A DNA stretch of 64,000 bases from positions 124,001-188,000 of the forward strand of contig NZ_FNDR01000009.1 of NCBI RefSeq assembly GCF_900099805.1, given 5' to 3'. The notes beneath the pieces are model-generated. The model was not told the origin of the DNA. It did no database searches and was given only the letters and a program-made list of their open reading frames with translations. Of this stretch, positions 17,733 through 26,113 are shown piece after piece. Within the stretch, counting starts at the first letter, position 1. Every line of letters starts with the position of its first letter. The DNA comes from Variovorax sp. OV700. Its GTDB lineage: Bacteria > Pseudomonadota > Gammaproteobacteria > Burkholderiales > Burkholderiaceae_C. Position numbers and translations under genes: made by a program.

Positions 17733-17890
17733 GCTTCGATCAAACCTGCGCAGGTTCAAATCGAAGGTCTTGCTCGACAACGCGCACCCAGGGGCGCGTG
17801 GTGTCCGACAGGCCGGAAGTGTTGTGCTTCGTATTGACGACCTGTCGATTTCCGCTGCCATGGACAGCGGTCGGGAGCTACTCCCCTTCG
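17733..17890 (-). ncRNA. yybP-ykoY (Mn2+) riboswitch with overlapping downstream hairpin
   Basis: Read on the minus strand, P1 is CGAAGG (17890-17885) paired with CCTTCG (17767-17762). Next to the 5' arm is GGGGAGTAGC (17886-17877), the hallmark of this riboswitch. GTCGTCAATACG (17841-17830) and GCAAGACCTT (17773-17764) match the conserved loops that hold the metal ion. The 3' arm of P1 can instead pair with CGAAG in a hairpin spanning 17766-17733, so the two folds exclude each other. No U-run follows, so control may be translational or through Rho. The rest of 17591-18077 holds about 140 nt of leader to terC and the promoter space; I see no gene there. Confidence 0.85.
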
Positions 17891-18077
17891 TGGATGGGAT
17901 TAGAGCATCCGGACCGGGCCTCTGGCAACCTGAAATTTCCGGCACTTTAAAAAGAATGCCTTCGAAAGCCTCGTGAATAAAAGGTGTGGAGCTATGAATC
18001 TTGTAGCGCCTATAACCTTCAGGGGCCGCGGGGCATTGCCGGACTATGATCGGCCGCTCGCTGTTTTTTCTCTCTCC

Positions 18078-18542
18078 ATGGCCGCCATTCACATCATCGA
18101 CATCGAGGCCGCCATCAACCATTGGCGCGAGAAGAGTCCTTCGCCCGACGGCATCACCCTGGCGCCCGAATTGCGCGCACTCGCCGAGGTCTACGCGCTC
18201 ATGGTGTTCCACCACGAAGACGAGGTCGACGAGTTCGGTTTTCCCCCCGACGCCTGGGCGGCATGGCTCGACTGGTACCACAGCACGCCCGACACGCCCT
18301 GCATCGCGATCTGTTCCACCAGCCAGGGCGACGACGAGTGCAAGGGCTGCGGCCGCAGCTTCGACGAAGTGCAGCATTGGCCCGCCATGTCGCCGGTCGA
18401 AAAGCGCGTGACCTGGCGCCGCATCACCATGGAAGACACGGCCTGGCGCTTCAACAAGTACGCTGAGCGCGCGCGCGAGGCCGAACCGGCGCAGTGGCCC
18501 GACGATCCGGCGGAGCCCCTCGGCCCCGACGACACCGCCTGA
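18078..18542 (+). CDS. DUF3717-DUF1289 fusion protein
   Basis: 154 residues from ATG 18078 (MAAIHIIDIEAAINHWREK). The first 75 residues resemble DUF3717. The second half is a DUF1289 cysteine module: PCIAICSTSQGDDECKGCGRSFDEVQHW, with four cysteines suited to bind zinc or an iron-sulfur cluster. Function unknown. It is probably co-transcribed with the DUF2007 gene 13 bp downstream. The frame extends upstream across the riboswitch promoter space, which I consider non-coding. Confidence 0.75.
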   Translation: MAAIHIIDIEAAINHWREKSPSPDGITLAPELRALAEVYALMVFHHEDEVDEFGFPPDAWAAWLDWYHSTPDTPCIAICSTSQGDDECKGCGRSFDEVQHWPAMSPVEKRVTWRRITMEDTAWRFNKYAERAREAEPAQWPDDPAEPLGPDDTA

Positions 18543-18555
18543 GTTGGGCCGCCCC

Positions 18556-18861
18556 ATGCGCCGTCTCGCCCAAGCACCCAACCTCGCAATCGCGACCTTG
18601 TGGGTGCACGCATTGCGAGAGGAGGGCGTAGAAGCGACGGTGCAGCGTGAATTTCTCGGTGCCGTGATGGGCCAGCTGCCGCCCGACCAGTGCCTGCCTG
18701 AAATCTGGATCGACGACGAAGCGCAGTTCGAGCGCGCGCAGCAGGTGCTGCATGCGGCGCAGCACAGGCCGCAGCGCAACTGGCAATGCGTGTGCGGCGA
18801 GCGGATCGAAGGCGGCTTCGAGCAGTGCTGGCACTGCGGCGCGATGATGCCGGCGGCCTGA
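18556..18861 (+). CDS. DUF2007-type protein with C-terminal zinc ribbon
   Basis: 101 residues. The N-terminal part (NLAIATLWVHALREEGVEATVQREFLGAVMGQLP) fits the DUF2007 GlnB-like signalling domain. The C-terminus has CVCGERIEGGFEQCWHCG, a four-cysteine zinc ribbon. Function unknown. Start chosen at ATG 18556 rather than the TTG at 18544. Confidence 0.75.
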   Translation: MRRLAQAPNLAIATLWVHALREEGVEATVQREFLGAVMGQLPPDQCLPEIWIDDEAQFERAQQVLHAAQHRPQRNWQCVCGERIEGGFEQCWHCGAMMPAA

Positions 18862-18878
18862 AGCCGGCAGGCGAGAGC

Positions 18879-19439
18879 CTATTTCCAGCGCAGCAGTTCG
18901 ACGTCGATGCTGTTTGCGCCGTCGCCCAGCGTCAGCGTGTTTTCCTGGATCGTCGCTTGCAGCTGCATGCTGCGTTGCGCCAGCGCGGCCAGCGCCTGCG
19001 AGGCTTCCGTCGGCACGCGGTACACCTGCAGGTTCTGCGGCCGCGTGAGCTTGGTCTCGATGCCGCGCCACCAGATCTCGGCCGCGTGGTTGAAGCAGTA
19101 GACGATCACTTCGTCCGACTTGCCGCAGGCCTTGATGATGGGCTTGTCTTCCGGCTGGCCGACCTCGATCCACAGCTTGGTCTCGCCCGTGAAATCGCGC
19201 AGCCACACGTCGGGCTCGTCGACGTTCGACAAGCCCGCGCCAAAGGCCAGCGTGCCGTCGCCCTGGCACACGTCCTGCAGCTTGTGCGCGTTGAGCGCGA
19301 GCGCGACGAGCCGGATCATCATCCGCTCGTCGGTCTCGCTCGGATGGCGCGCCAGCGTCAGCGCATGGTCGGCGTAATAGCCGTGGTCGATGTCGGCCAC
19401 CGCGAGGGCGGCCTTGAAGATGGTGGATTTGAGGGCCAT
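18879..19439 (-). CDS. yaeQ: YaeQ family protein
   Basis: 186 residues, full length for the family. Recognised by MALKSTIFKAALAVADIDHGYY, HPSETDERMMIRLVALAL and the EPDVWLRDFTG-x-KLWIEVGQP segment, which carries PD-(D/E)XK-like acidic and glutamine residues. YaeQ has a nuclease-like fold and has been linked to transcription elongation (RfaH complementation), but its job is not settled. Convergent with the DUF2007 gene. Confidence 0.92.
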   Translation of the reverse strand: MALKSTIFKAALAVADIDHGYYADHALTLARHPSETDERMMIRLVALALNAHKLQDVCQGDGTLAFGAGLSNVDEPDVWLRDFTGETKLWIEVGQPEDKPIIKACGKSDEVIVYCFNHAAEIWWRGIETKLTRPQNLQVYRVPTEASQALAALAQRSMQLQATIQENTLTLGDGANSIDVELLRWK

Positions 19440-19473
19440 GGGTGCGCGAGTGTATGCGCCCCCACGGGCTTCG

Positions 19474-21639
19474 TCAGAACGCCACCGAGGCCTGCAGGTA
19501 CAGCGTGCGCGGCTGGCCCACGTACTTGCCGCCGTTGTTGTCGACCGAGCGGTTGTAGTAGCGGCGGTCGAACAGGTTCTTGACGCCGACGGCCAGCTTC
19601 AGGTTGCTCATCGAAGGGCCGAAGTCGTACGCGGCGCGCAGGTTCATGGTGGCGTAGCCCGGAATGTTGCCCAGGCGGCCGGTCGAGTCTTCCATCGTGA
19701 CGTAGTTCGCGCCGTCGTCGGGCGACCCCGGCGAGCGCTGCTTCGATTGCGCGTACACGTCGGCGTTGAAGGTCCACGGCCCGCGCTCGTAGCGCGCGCC
19801 GAGCGTCGCCACCTGGCGAGAATAGAACGGCAGGTCTCGGCCGGCAAAAGCGCCGGCCTTGGCGATGGCCTGCGTGTATGTGTACGTCGCGGACACCGAC
19901 ACGCCCTTGAGCGATTCGCTCAGCGTGCCAAGGTCGTAGCGCAGGGCCGACTCCAGGCCGCGGTGCCGCGTGGCGCCCAGGTCGGTCCACTGGCCGACGT
20001 CGCCGGTGATGGAGCGGGCCAGCAGCAGTTCCTTGTCGAAGTTGATGTTGAACAGGGTCAGCTCGCCGCTCCAGGCCTCGCCCTTGTAGTGCGTGCCAAT
20101 TTCATAGGTCTTGGCCTTCTCGGGGTGCAGGCCGGTGGTCGATTGCGCGAGCTGGGCATACTGCTGCGGGCCAAACGACACGCCGGCATTCGCGAACACC
20201 GACCACCGCTCGTTCATGCGGTAGAGCACCGACAGCGTCGGCAGCACCTCGTTGGAGTCGATCTTCGGATAGTTGGCGCCGGTGACCCGATTGTTGGCCA
20301 TCGTGAACACGTCGTTGTGCGAGCGGATGGACTCGTAGCGCACGCCGGGCGTGATGGTCCAGTTGCCGAAGTCGATCCGGTCGTCGATGTAGAAGGCATG
20401 CGCGGTCGTGCCGCCCTTGCTGGTCTGGTACGCGGGCTGGGCGAGCGTGTACGCATCGAAGCCGGGGCGCGGCAGGTAGTAGGCGCTGCGCGTCGCCACC
20501 TCGGAGGCCTCTTCCTTGAGGTAGCGCGCGCCGACGCTGATTTCCTGCACCACGCTGCCCGAATCGATCAGGCGCGAGTAGCGGGGCTCGACAGCAAAAG
20601 TCTTGTAGTTGCGCGGCGCGCTGGTCAGGCGCCGCCTGTTGGCGTTGGCGCCCGTGCCTTCCTGCTCAAGGTAGCTGCTGCGGAACGAGTCCGTGTAGTA
20701 GCTCAGCATTTCGAACTTGTTCACGCCGTCGTTGTGCGTGTACTTGATCGACCCGTCGGTCCGGCGCCCGGAGAACTCGTCGAAAGGGCGGTCGGACTGG
20801 AACGGGTTCGCGGCAAACTGCGCCGTCGTCAGGCCGCCGGGCATGCGGCCCTTGCCTTCGAAATGGTGCAGCGAGACCGCGATGTCGTCGGTCTTCGAGA
20901 TCCGGTAGGCGCCCTTCAGCATCAGGTCGTCGATGCTGGTGTGGTCGTTGCTCTGGCGAAAACCGTCGCCATGTGTGCCCGAATACAGCAGCGCAAGCCC
21001 GAGGCCGTTCTCGTTGGTGCCGCCCATGAAGAGGGTGGGCGTGGTCTTGATGCCGCCGCCGTGGCTGGCGCTTTCGACGCCTACGCCCACTTCGCCCGCA
21101 AACTGCTTCGGAATCGCCCGCGTCACGAAGTTGATGATGCCGCCCACGTTCTGGGGGCCGTAGCGCACCGAGCCCGCGCCGCGCACCACGTCGACCGCCT
21201 CCAGGCTGCCGAGCGACAGGGGTGCGAGCGAGAGCTGCGGCTGGCCGTAAGGCGCATAGGCCAGCGGCACGCCGTCCAGCAGGATGGTCGAGCGCGGCGA
21301 CAGGCGCGACGTCAGCCCGCGCACGCCCACGTTGAGCGAGATGTCGCTGCCGCCGGTGCCGTTGCTCTCTTGCACCTGCACGCCGGGAACCTGGCGCAGC
21401 ACGTCGCGCACGCTGGTGGCGCCGGCTTCCTGGATCTGCTTGCGCTCGATGATGCTGCGCGCACCCGGGTGCTCGAGCACCTTGGTTTCACTGGGCGTGC
21501 CGAGCCAGTCGCCCGTGACGGTCACCGCCTCCAGCGACTTCGTGCCATCGGTCGCCGGCTCGGCTTCGGCCGCAAAACTCTGGAAACTGATGGGGAACAG
21601 CGCCATCACCAGGGCGGCGCACTTCTTTTGCTTGAACAC
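19474..21639 (-). CDS. TonB-dependent siderophore/iron receptor, FecA-like
   Basis: 721 residues with signal peptide, a TonB box (LEAVTVTGD), a plug (SVRDVLRQVPGVQVQESNGTGG, GVRGLTSRLSPRSTILLDGVPLAYAPYGQPQLSLAP, GAGSVRYGPQNVGGIINFVTRAIP) and a 22-strand barrel ending in LQASVAF. The plug is strikingly like FecA, but the N-terminal signalling domain and FecIR genes are absent, so it does not signal that way. The start is GTG with GAGGAG upstream; no nearby ATG fits. Co-transcribed after the PepSY gene (44 bp). Ligand (ferric citrate or another siderophore) is not shown. I found no Fur box. Confidence 0.9.
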   Translation of the reverse strand: MFKQKKCAALVMALFPISFQSFAAEAEPATDGTKSLEAVTVTGDWLGTPSETKVLEHPGARSIIERKQIQEAGATSVRDVLRQVPGVQVQESNGTGGSDISLNVGVRGLTSRLSPRSTILLDGVPLAYAPYGQPQLSLAPLSLGSLEAVDVVRGAGSVRYGPQNVGGIINFVTRAIPKQFAGEVGVGVESASHGGGIKTTPTLFMGGTNENGLGLALLYSGTHGDGFRQSNDHTSIDDLMLKGAYRISKTDDIAVSLHHFEGKGRMPGGLTTAQFAANPFQSDRPFDEFSGRRTDGSIKYTHNDGVNKFEMLSYYTDSFRSSYLEQEGTGANANRRRLTSAPRNYKTFAVEPRYSRLIDSGSVVQEISVGARYLKEEASEVATRSAYYLPRPGFDAYTLAQPAYQTSKGGTTAHAFYIDDRIDFGNWTITPGVRYESIRSHNDVFTMANNRVTGANYPKIDSNEVLPTLSVLYRMNERWSVFANAGVSFGPQQYAQLAQSTTGLHPEKAKTYEIGTHYKGEAWSGELTLFNINFDKELLLARSITGDVGQWTDLGATRHRGLESALRYDLGTLSESLKGVSVSATYTYTQAIAKAGAFAGRDLPFYSRQVATLGARYERGPWTFNADVYAQSKQRSPGSPDDGANYVTMEDSTGRLGNIPGYATMNLRAAYDFGPSMSNLKLAVGVKNLFDRRYYNRSVDNNGGKYVGQPRTLYLQASVAF

Positions 21640-21683
21640 GGGTTCTCCTCGAATCGAAAAATCGACCGCAGCAACCGTCCCGT

Positions 21684-22820
21684 TCAGGACGTCGTGCGGT
21701 TGCTGTTGTTGGAAAGCGCGGCGCCTCGGGCCGCCGCGGCCACGGCGCGGCGCCGCCACCAGAGCCAGATGCCGCTCAGCCCCAGGCCGCCGAGTGCCAG
21801 GCCCAGAAGCGCGACGACCGCCTGGTGCACAGGCCCGCCCAATACGCCGGTGTGCAGCGGATAAATCACCACCACCGCGCCATTGCCGGCGTCGAGGTCT
21901 TGCCATCGGCGCACCGCCAGCACCTCGCCGGTCAGCGGATGCAGCCACACCGAGCTGATGCCGTTCGGGTGCGGATCGTCAGCCAGCCGGAATCGCACCC
22001 GCATGGGACGGTTCGGCTTGCCGGGCACTTGCACATAGCCGATCGGCTGGCCCGGGAACACGTTCTGAGCACGGGCGACGAGGTCGTCGAGCGAAAGCCG
22101 GGGCCCAGCGGCCGTGCCTTTGGGCACCGTGGGCGGCTTGACCGGCTCCTGGCCCATGGTGGCCGAAATGAAGTTGCCGAGCGGGCGCCAAGCCATGTAG
22201 GCGCCCGTGAAGACCGACACCGCAATCAACAGCCCGAGCACGGCGCCGCCGGTGCGGTGCAGGTCGAACAGCCCGCGCAGCAAGCCGCGGTCGAGCGCGA
22301 TCCGCAGCGAAGGCGGCCAGCGCGTGGGCCACCAGAGCACCACGCCGGTGATCAGCGTGAACAGATAGGCCAGCGCCACGAAGGCGAGGATGCCCTTGCC
22401 GGTGTCTTCCAGCAGCAGGCTGCTGTGCAGTTCGAACAGCAGGTTGTAGGCACCCTCGTGCGTGCCGCGTCGGCCTTGCTCCGCACCGGTGGCGGGATCG
22501 AGATAGAGCGTGCCGTCCCAGGGCCCGCGCACATACACCCAGAGCGTCTCGCCGGAGTCGCGCGGCGGTCGCAGCGTGAAGTTGGTGTCGGGCCCGAACT
22601 CGGCCAGGATGCGCTGGCGCAGCGGCTCGAGCGGCAGCGCGGGCGCCGCAACGGCCGTGTTCCGGGCCACGAAGAGCTCGGGATGCGCATAGCGGTCGAT
22701 CGGCAAGGCGACCACCAGCACCGCGCCGAGCAGCGCCGTGAGGGCAAGTACCGGTCCGAGCGTGAGACCGATCCAGCGGTGAACCTTGAGCCAGAGGCGT
22801 CGGAGGGGGGCGCGCAGCAT
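21684..22820 (-). CDS. PepSY-associated TM (PiuB/FpvG-like) membrane protein, putative iron-siderophore reductase
   Basis: 378 residues with four to five membrane segments: LWLKVHRWIGLTLGPVLALTALLGAVLVV, ILAFVALAYLFTLITGVVLWWP, LLRGLFDLHRTGGAVLGLLIAVSVFTGAYMAW and a C-terminal pair. Histidines in KVHRW, ELHSSL, DLHRTG and PLHTG are typical of this group, which may bind haem. Related proteins beside siderophore receptors reduce Fe3+ released in the periplasm. The start is ATG 22820; there is no clear ribosome site, and a 15-bp palindrome sits directly upstream. Confidence 0.85.
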   Translation of the reverse strand: MLRAPLRRLWLKVHRWIGLTLGPVLALTALLGAVLVVALPIDRYAHPELFVARNTAVAAPALPLEPLRQRILAEFGPDTNFTLRPPRDSGETLWVYVRGPWDGTLYLDPATGAEQGRRGTHEGAYNLLFELHSSLLLEDTGKGILAFVALAYLFTLITGVVLWWPTRWPPSLRIALDRGLLRGLFDLHRTGGAVLGLLIAVSVFTGAYMAWRPLGNFISATMGQEPVKPPTVPKGTAAGPRLSLDDLVARAQNVFPGQPIGYVQVPGKPNRPMRVRFRLADDPHPNGISSVWLHPLTGEVLAVRRWQDLDAGNGAVVVIYPLHTGVLGGPVHQAVVALLGLALGGLGLSGIWLWWRRRAVAAAARGAALSNNSNRTTS

Positions 22821-22828
22821 GAACAACA

Positions 22829-22843
22829 GGGGCTTGAAGCCCC
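22829..22843. repeat. 15-bp palindrome in the leader of the PepSY gene
   Basis: GGGGCTT-G-AAGCCCC, eight bases upstream of the PepSY start codon (minus strand), where a ribosome site would be. As RNA it forms a tight hairpin. Purpose unknown. Confidence 0.5.
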
Positions 22844-22909
22844 GTCAGGTTGTTGGCTGGCGCACCGCGGGCGGCGCGTTGGCTGAAGAGGGGCGTGAAA
22901 CGACGCAGG

Positions 22910-22929
22910 CAGCCGCCTTCAGGCGGCTG
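22910..22929 (-). terminator. Hairpin after purB, probable terminator
   Basis: CAGCCGCCT/AGGCGGCTG, just past the purB stop on the minus strand. No good U-run follows, so it may depend on Rho or only protect the 3' end. Confidence 0.45.
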
Positions 22930-22949
22930 GGGCGTCGGTGCGGGAAGCC

Positions 22950-24329
22950 TCAGATTCTACTGGCGAGCTCCGCGGCCTTGCCCACGTAGCTCGCGGGCGT
23001 CATGGCGAGGAGCCGTTCTTTTTCCGCCGCGGGAATGTCGAGCGAGCGGATCAGTCCGTGCAGCGCCTCGGCCGTCACGGTCTTGCCGCGCGTCACTTCC
23101 TTGAGCTGCTCGTAGGCGCCCTGCACGCCGAAGCGGCGCATCACGGTCTGGATGGGTTCGGCCAGCACTTCCCATGAAGCATTGAGGTCGTCGGCCAGCG
23201 CTTCCTCGTTGAGCTCCAGCTTGCCGAGGCCGGTGGCCAGGCTCGCGTACGCCAGCGTGGCATAGCCGAAGGCCACGCCGATGTTGCGCAGCACCGTGCT
23301 GTCGGTCAGGTCGCGCTGCCAGCGGCTGATCGGCAGCTTCTCGCTCAAGTGGCGCAGCACCGCGTTGGCGAGGCCCAGGTTGCCTTCGGCGTTCTCGAAG
23401 TCGATGGGGTTGACCTTGTGCGGCATGGTCGAGGAGCCGATCTCGCCCTTCTTGAGCCGCTGCTTGAAGTAGCCCAGGCTCACATAACCCCAGATGTCGC
23501 GCGAAAAGTCGATCAGGATGGTGTTGGTGCGCGCCACGGCATCGAACAGTTCGGCCATGTAGTCGTGCGGCTCGATCTGGATGCTGTAGGGCTGGAAGCT
23601 CAAGCCCAGACCAAGCGGCGCGGGCGTTTCGATGACCTTGCGGCTGAACGCCTCCCAGTCGAAATCGGGCCAGGCTGCCAGGTGGGCGTTGTAGTTGCCC
23701 ACGGCGCCGTTCATCTTGCCGAGCAGTTGCACCGAGGCAATCTGCGCGCGCGCCTTCGACAGCCGCACCGCCACGTTGGCGATTTCCTTGCCGACCGTGG
23801 TCGGGCTGGCGGTCTGGCCATGGGTGCGCGACAGCATCGACACGCCGGCGAACTGGTGCGACATCTCGCGCAGCTTGGCAATCAGCCCGTCGATCGCCGG
23901 CAGCATCACTTTCTCGCGTGCGGCCTGGATCTGCAGCGCATGGCTGGTGTTGTTGATGTCTTCGCTGGTGCAGGCAAAGTGAACGAATTCGGCGGCGGCC
24001 AGCAGCTCCGGCCGGGCGTCGAACTTGGACTTGATCCAGTATTCGACGGCTTTCACGTCGTGGTTGGTGGTTTTCTCGATTTCCTTGATGGCGAGGGCGT
24101 CTGCCTCCGAGAAATGGGCCACCAGGCCCAGCAGGTACTTGCGGGCGCCGCCCGTGAGCGGCTTGAATTCGGCAAAGCCGCAGTCGGACAGCGCAATGAA
24201 CCACGCCACTTCGACCTGCACGCGCCGGTGCATATAGCCCTGTTCGCTCATCAGCGGGCGCAGTGCCGCAAGTTTGGCCGCATAGCGGCCGTCAAGTGGG
24301 GAGAGGGCGGAAACGGTGGAGAAGCTCAT
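22950..24329 (-). CDS. purB: Adenylosuccinate lyase PurB
   Basis: 459 residues, normal for the long PurB form (E. coli 456). Catalytic and binding motifs: TNHDVKAVEYW, TSEDINNTSHAL, SRTHGQTASPTTVGKE with the general-acid histidine, and the signature GSSTMPHKVNPIDFENAEGN with the mobile-loop serine. It performs two steps of purine synthesis (SAICAR to AICAR and adenylosuccinate to AMP). Divergent from the GST gene with 119 bp between starts. Confidence 0.97.
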   Translation of the reverse strand: MSFSTVSALSPLDGRYAAKLAALRPLMSEQGYMHRRVQVEVAWFIALSDCGFAEFKPLTGGARKYLLGLVAHFSEADALAIKEIEKTTNHDVKAVEYWIKSKFDARPELLAAAEFVHFACTSEDINNTSHALQIQAAREKVMLPAIDGLIAKLREMSHQFAGVSMLSRTHGQTASPTTVGKEIANVAVRLSKARAQIASVQLLGKMNGAVGNYNAHLAAWPDFDWEAFSRKVIETPAPLGLGLSFQPYSIQIEPHDYMAELFDAVARTNTILIDFSRDIWGYVSLGYFKQRLKKGEIGSSTMPHKVNPIDFENAEGNLGLANAVLRHLSEKLPISRWQRDLTDSTVLRNIGVAFGYATLAYASLATGLGKLELNEEALADDLNASWEVLAEPIQTVMRRFGVQGAYEQLKEVTRGKTVTAEALHGLIRSLDIPAAEKERLLAMTPASYVGKAAELASRI

Positions 24330-24448
24330 GCCCGAATTTTAGGCGGCTCGCGGCGACGTTCGTTCGCGACAGATCGAAGCCGCGCTTTTGGCGTTCCCCT
24401 AAAATGAAGTTGAATAAACGTAAATCAAAGCCTAGGGAGAGAGCTTTC

Positions 24449-25060
24449 ATGAAACTGATCGGATCGGCCGCCAGCCCTTATGTGCGCAAGGTGCGCGTGG
24501 TGCTGGCCGAAAAGCGGCTCGACTACCAGTTCGTGATCGAAGATGTCTGGGCTGCCGACACCACCATTGCGCACTCCAACCCGCTCGGGAAGGTGCCCTG
24601 CCTCATCATGGAAGGCGGCGACGCGATGTTCGATTCGCGCGTCATCGTCGAATACCTCGACACCCTGTCGCCCGTGGGCAAGCTCATTCCGCAGCAGGGC
24701 CGCGAGCGTGCCGAAGTCAAGACCTGGGAGGCATTGGCCGACGGCGTCATGGATGCCGGCGTGCTCTGGCGTCTGGAATCCACGTGGACCGGCCGCAGCG
24801 ATGGCGAGCGCAGCGCAGCCTGGATCGAACGTCAGCGCGCCAAGGTCGAAGGCGGCATTGCCGCCATGGCCAAGGGGCTGAGCGACAAGCCCTTTTGCAG
24901 TGGCATCCACCTTGGCCTGTCCGATATCGCCGTGGGCTGCGCGCTGGGCTGGGTGGGGTTGCGCTTCCCCGAGATCGACTGGCGCGGCCAGCACCCCAAT
25001 CTGGCAAAGTTGTACGACAAGCTGCTGCTTCGGCCCAGCTTCATCGACACCCAACCATGA
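24449..25060 (+). CDS. Glutathione S-transferase
   Basis: 203 residues from ATG 24449 with AGGGAGAGA upstream. The N-terminal thioredoxin fold (KLIGSAASPYVRKVRVVLAEK; NPLGKVPCLIM with the cis-proline; DSRVIVEYLD for glutathione binding) is followed by an all-helical C-terminal domain with the D of GLSDIAVGCALGW, the N-capping box. It resembles YibF-like GSTs. Substrate unknown. Monocistronic, ended by a strong terminator. Confidence 0.9.
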   Translation: MKLIGSAASPYVRKVRVVLAEKRLDYQFVIEDVWAADTTIAHSNPLGKVPCLIMEGGDAMFDSRVIVEYLDTLSPVGKLIPQQGRERAEVKTWEALADGVMDAGVLWRLESTWTGRSDGERSAAWIERQRAKVEGGIAAMAKGLSDKPFCSGIHLGLSDIAVGCALGWVGLRFPEIDWRGQHPNLAKLYDKLLLRPSFIDTQP

Positions 25061-25088
25061 AAAAAGGCGCCTCTGGCGCCTTTTTCGT
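25061..25088 (+). terminator. Rho-independent terminator of the GST gene
   Basis: GGCGCC-TCTGGCGCC with A-run before and TTTTT after, starting one base after the stop codon; it could work in both directions. The following 25089-25345 holds no gene I can support. Confidence 0.9.
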
Positions 25089-25345
25089 TTCAGGGCGCCT
25101 GTGTTGCCGCGCCCCGCCCCTGAGGGAAATACAAAAATGCTGCGAGGCGCCCCGACGCGAAGGAGGGAGGGAGGGAGGAGGAGAAGAATCGCCTCGGGAT
25201 TTCAACCAGACTTAGACGCCCAGAAGACCTCGCAACATGAAACCGGAGGGCATTTGCTGCCCACGCTCGATATGAGCACAGTGTGCCAGCCCGGTTCCCG
25301 CCCTAGTGGTAAACGTTTGTGACGACTCGTATGACCTCGGGTGCG

Positions 25346-25984
25346 TCAATGCGCGGCCAGCTGGCTCTCGATGACCTTCACGAAGGCCGCCTCGTCAGGC
25401 GCCGTCATGCTCGACCAGGCCTGCACCACCTTGCCGTCCCGCCCGATCAGGTATTTGTAGAAGTTCCACTTCGGCGTGGTGCCGGAGGCCAGCGCGAGCT
25501 GCTTGAAGAGCGGGTTGGCGTTGGCGCCGCGCACCGACGATTTGGCGAACATCGGAAACTTCACGCCGAAGGTGCTTTCGCAGAAGTCTGCAATTTCCTT
25601 GTTGGAGCCCGATTCCTGCGAGAAATCGTTCGACGGAAAGCCCAGCACCACCAGGCCGCGCGAGCGATATTTGCTGTCCAGCGCCTCCAGGCCCTTGTAT
25701 TGCGGGGTAAAGCCGCAGAAGCTCGCGGTATTCACCACCAGCACCACTTTTCCGGAGTACTGGCACAGATCTTGGGGTTTTTCGTCTTGCAGCCGCGGGA
25801 AGGTGTGTTGCAAGGTGGCGGGGCAGGCGGTGGCCACGCCGTCAGCAGGGGCGGCCGACGTCGGTGCGGCAGGGGCCGCGGAAGGGGTCTGAGCACCGGC
25901 CGTCCCGAGGGCAAACAGGCATGCTGCCAGTGCGGCGGCCGGAGTGCAGCGCTTGAGCGCCGACAATCGGGAGGGGGTTCGCAT
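25346..25984 (-). CDS. Exported glutathione peroxidase (cysteine type)
   Basis: 212 residues. The start is ATG 25984 with AGGAG five bases upstream, giving a signal peptide ending near LGTAGAQ and an alanine/proline-rich linker. Peroxidase motifs: VVLVVNTASFCGFTPQYKGLE (peroxidatic Cys in place of selenocysteine), LGFPSNDFSQES (Gln) and KWNFYKYLIGRDGKVVQAW (Trp and Asn). It reduces hydroperoxides using thioredoxin or glutathione, here probably in the periplasm. Confidence 0.9.
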   Translation of the reverse strand: MRTPSRLSALKRCTPAAALAACLFALGTAGAQTPSAAPAAPTSAAPADGVATACPATLQHTFPRLQDEKPQDLCQYSGKVVLVVNTASFCGFTPQYKGLEALDSKYRSRGLVVLGFPSNDFSQESGSNKEIADFCESTFGVKFPMFAKSSVRGANANPLFKQLALASGTTPKWNFYKYLIGRDGKVVQAWSSMTAPDEAAFVKVIESQLAAH

Positions 25985-26113
25985 GGGGGCTCCTGATACA
26001 AAAAAGAGGGGTGTGAATCCGTGCCGCCAGGCAGCGCGTATTCGCATCATCGCGCGTCTGTCACCGGCGCGCCAAACGGGCCGACTAAAATCGGCGGCCT
26101 TAGAAAGATTTTG

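Noticed and set aside
17608..17976. 122-codon plus-strand frame upstream of the DUF3717 gene
   Set aside because: It covers the antisense strand of the yybP-ykoY riboswitch and has no recognisable domain.
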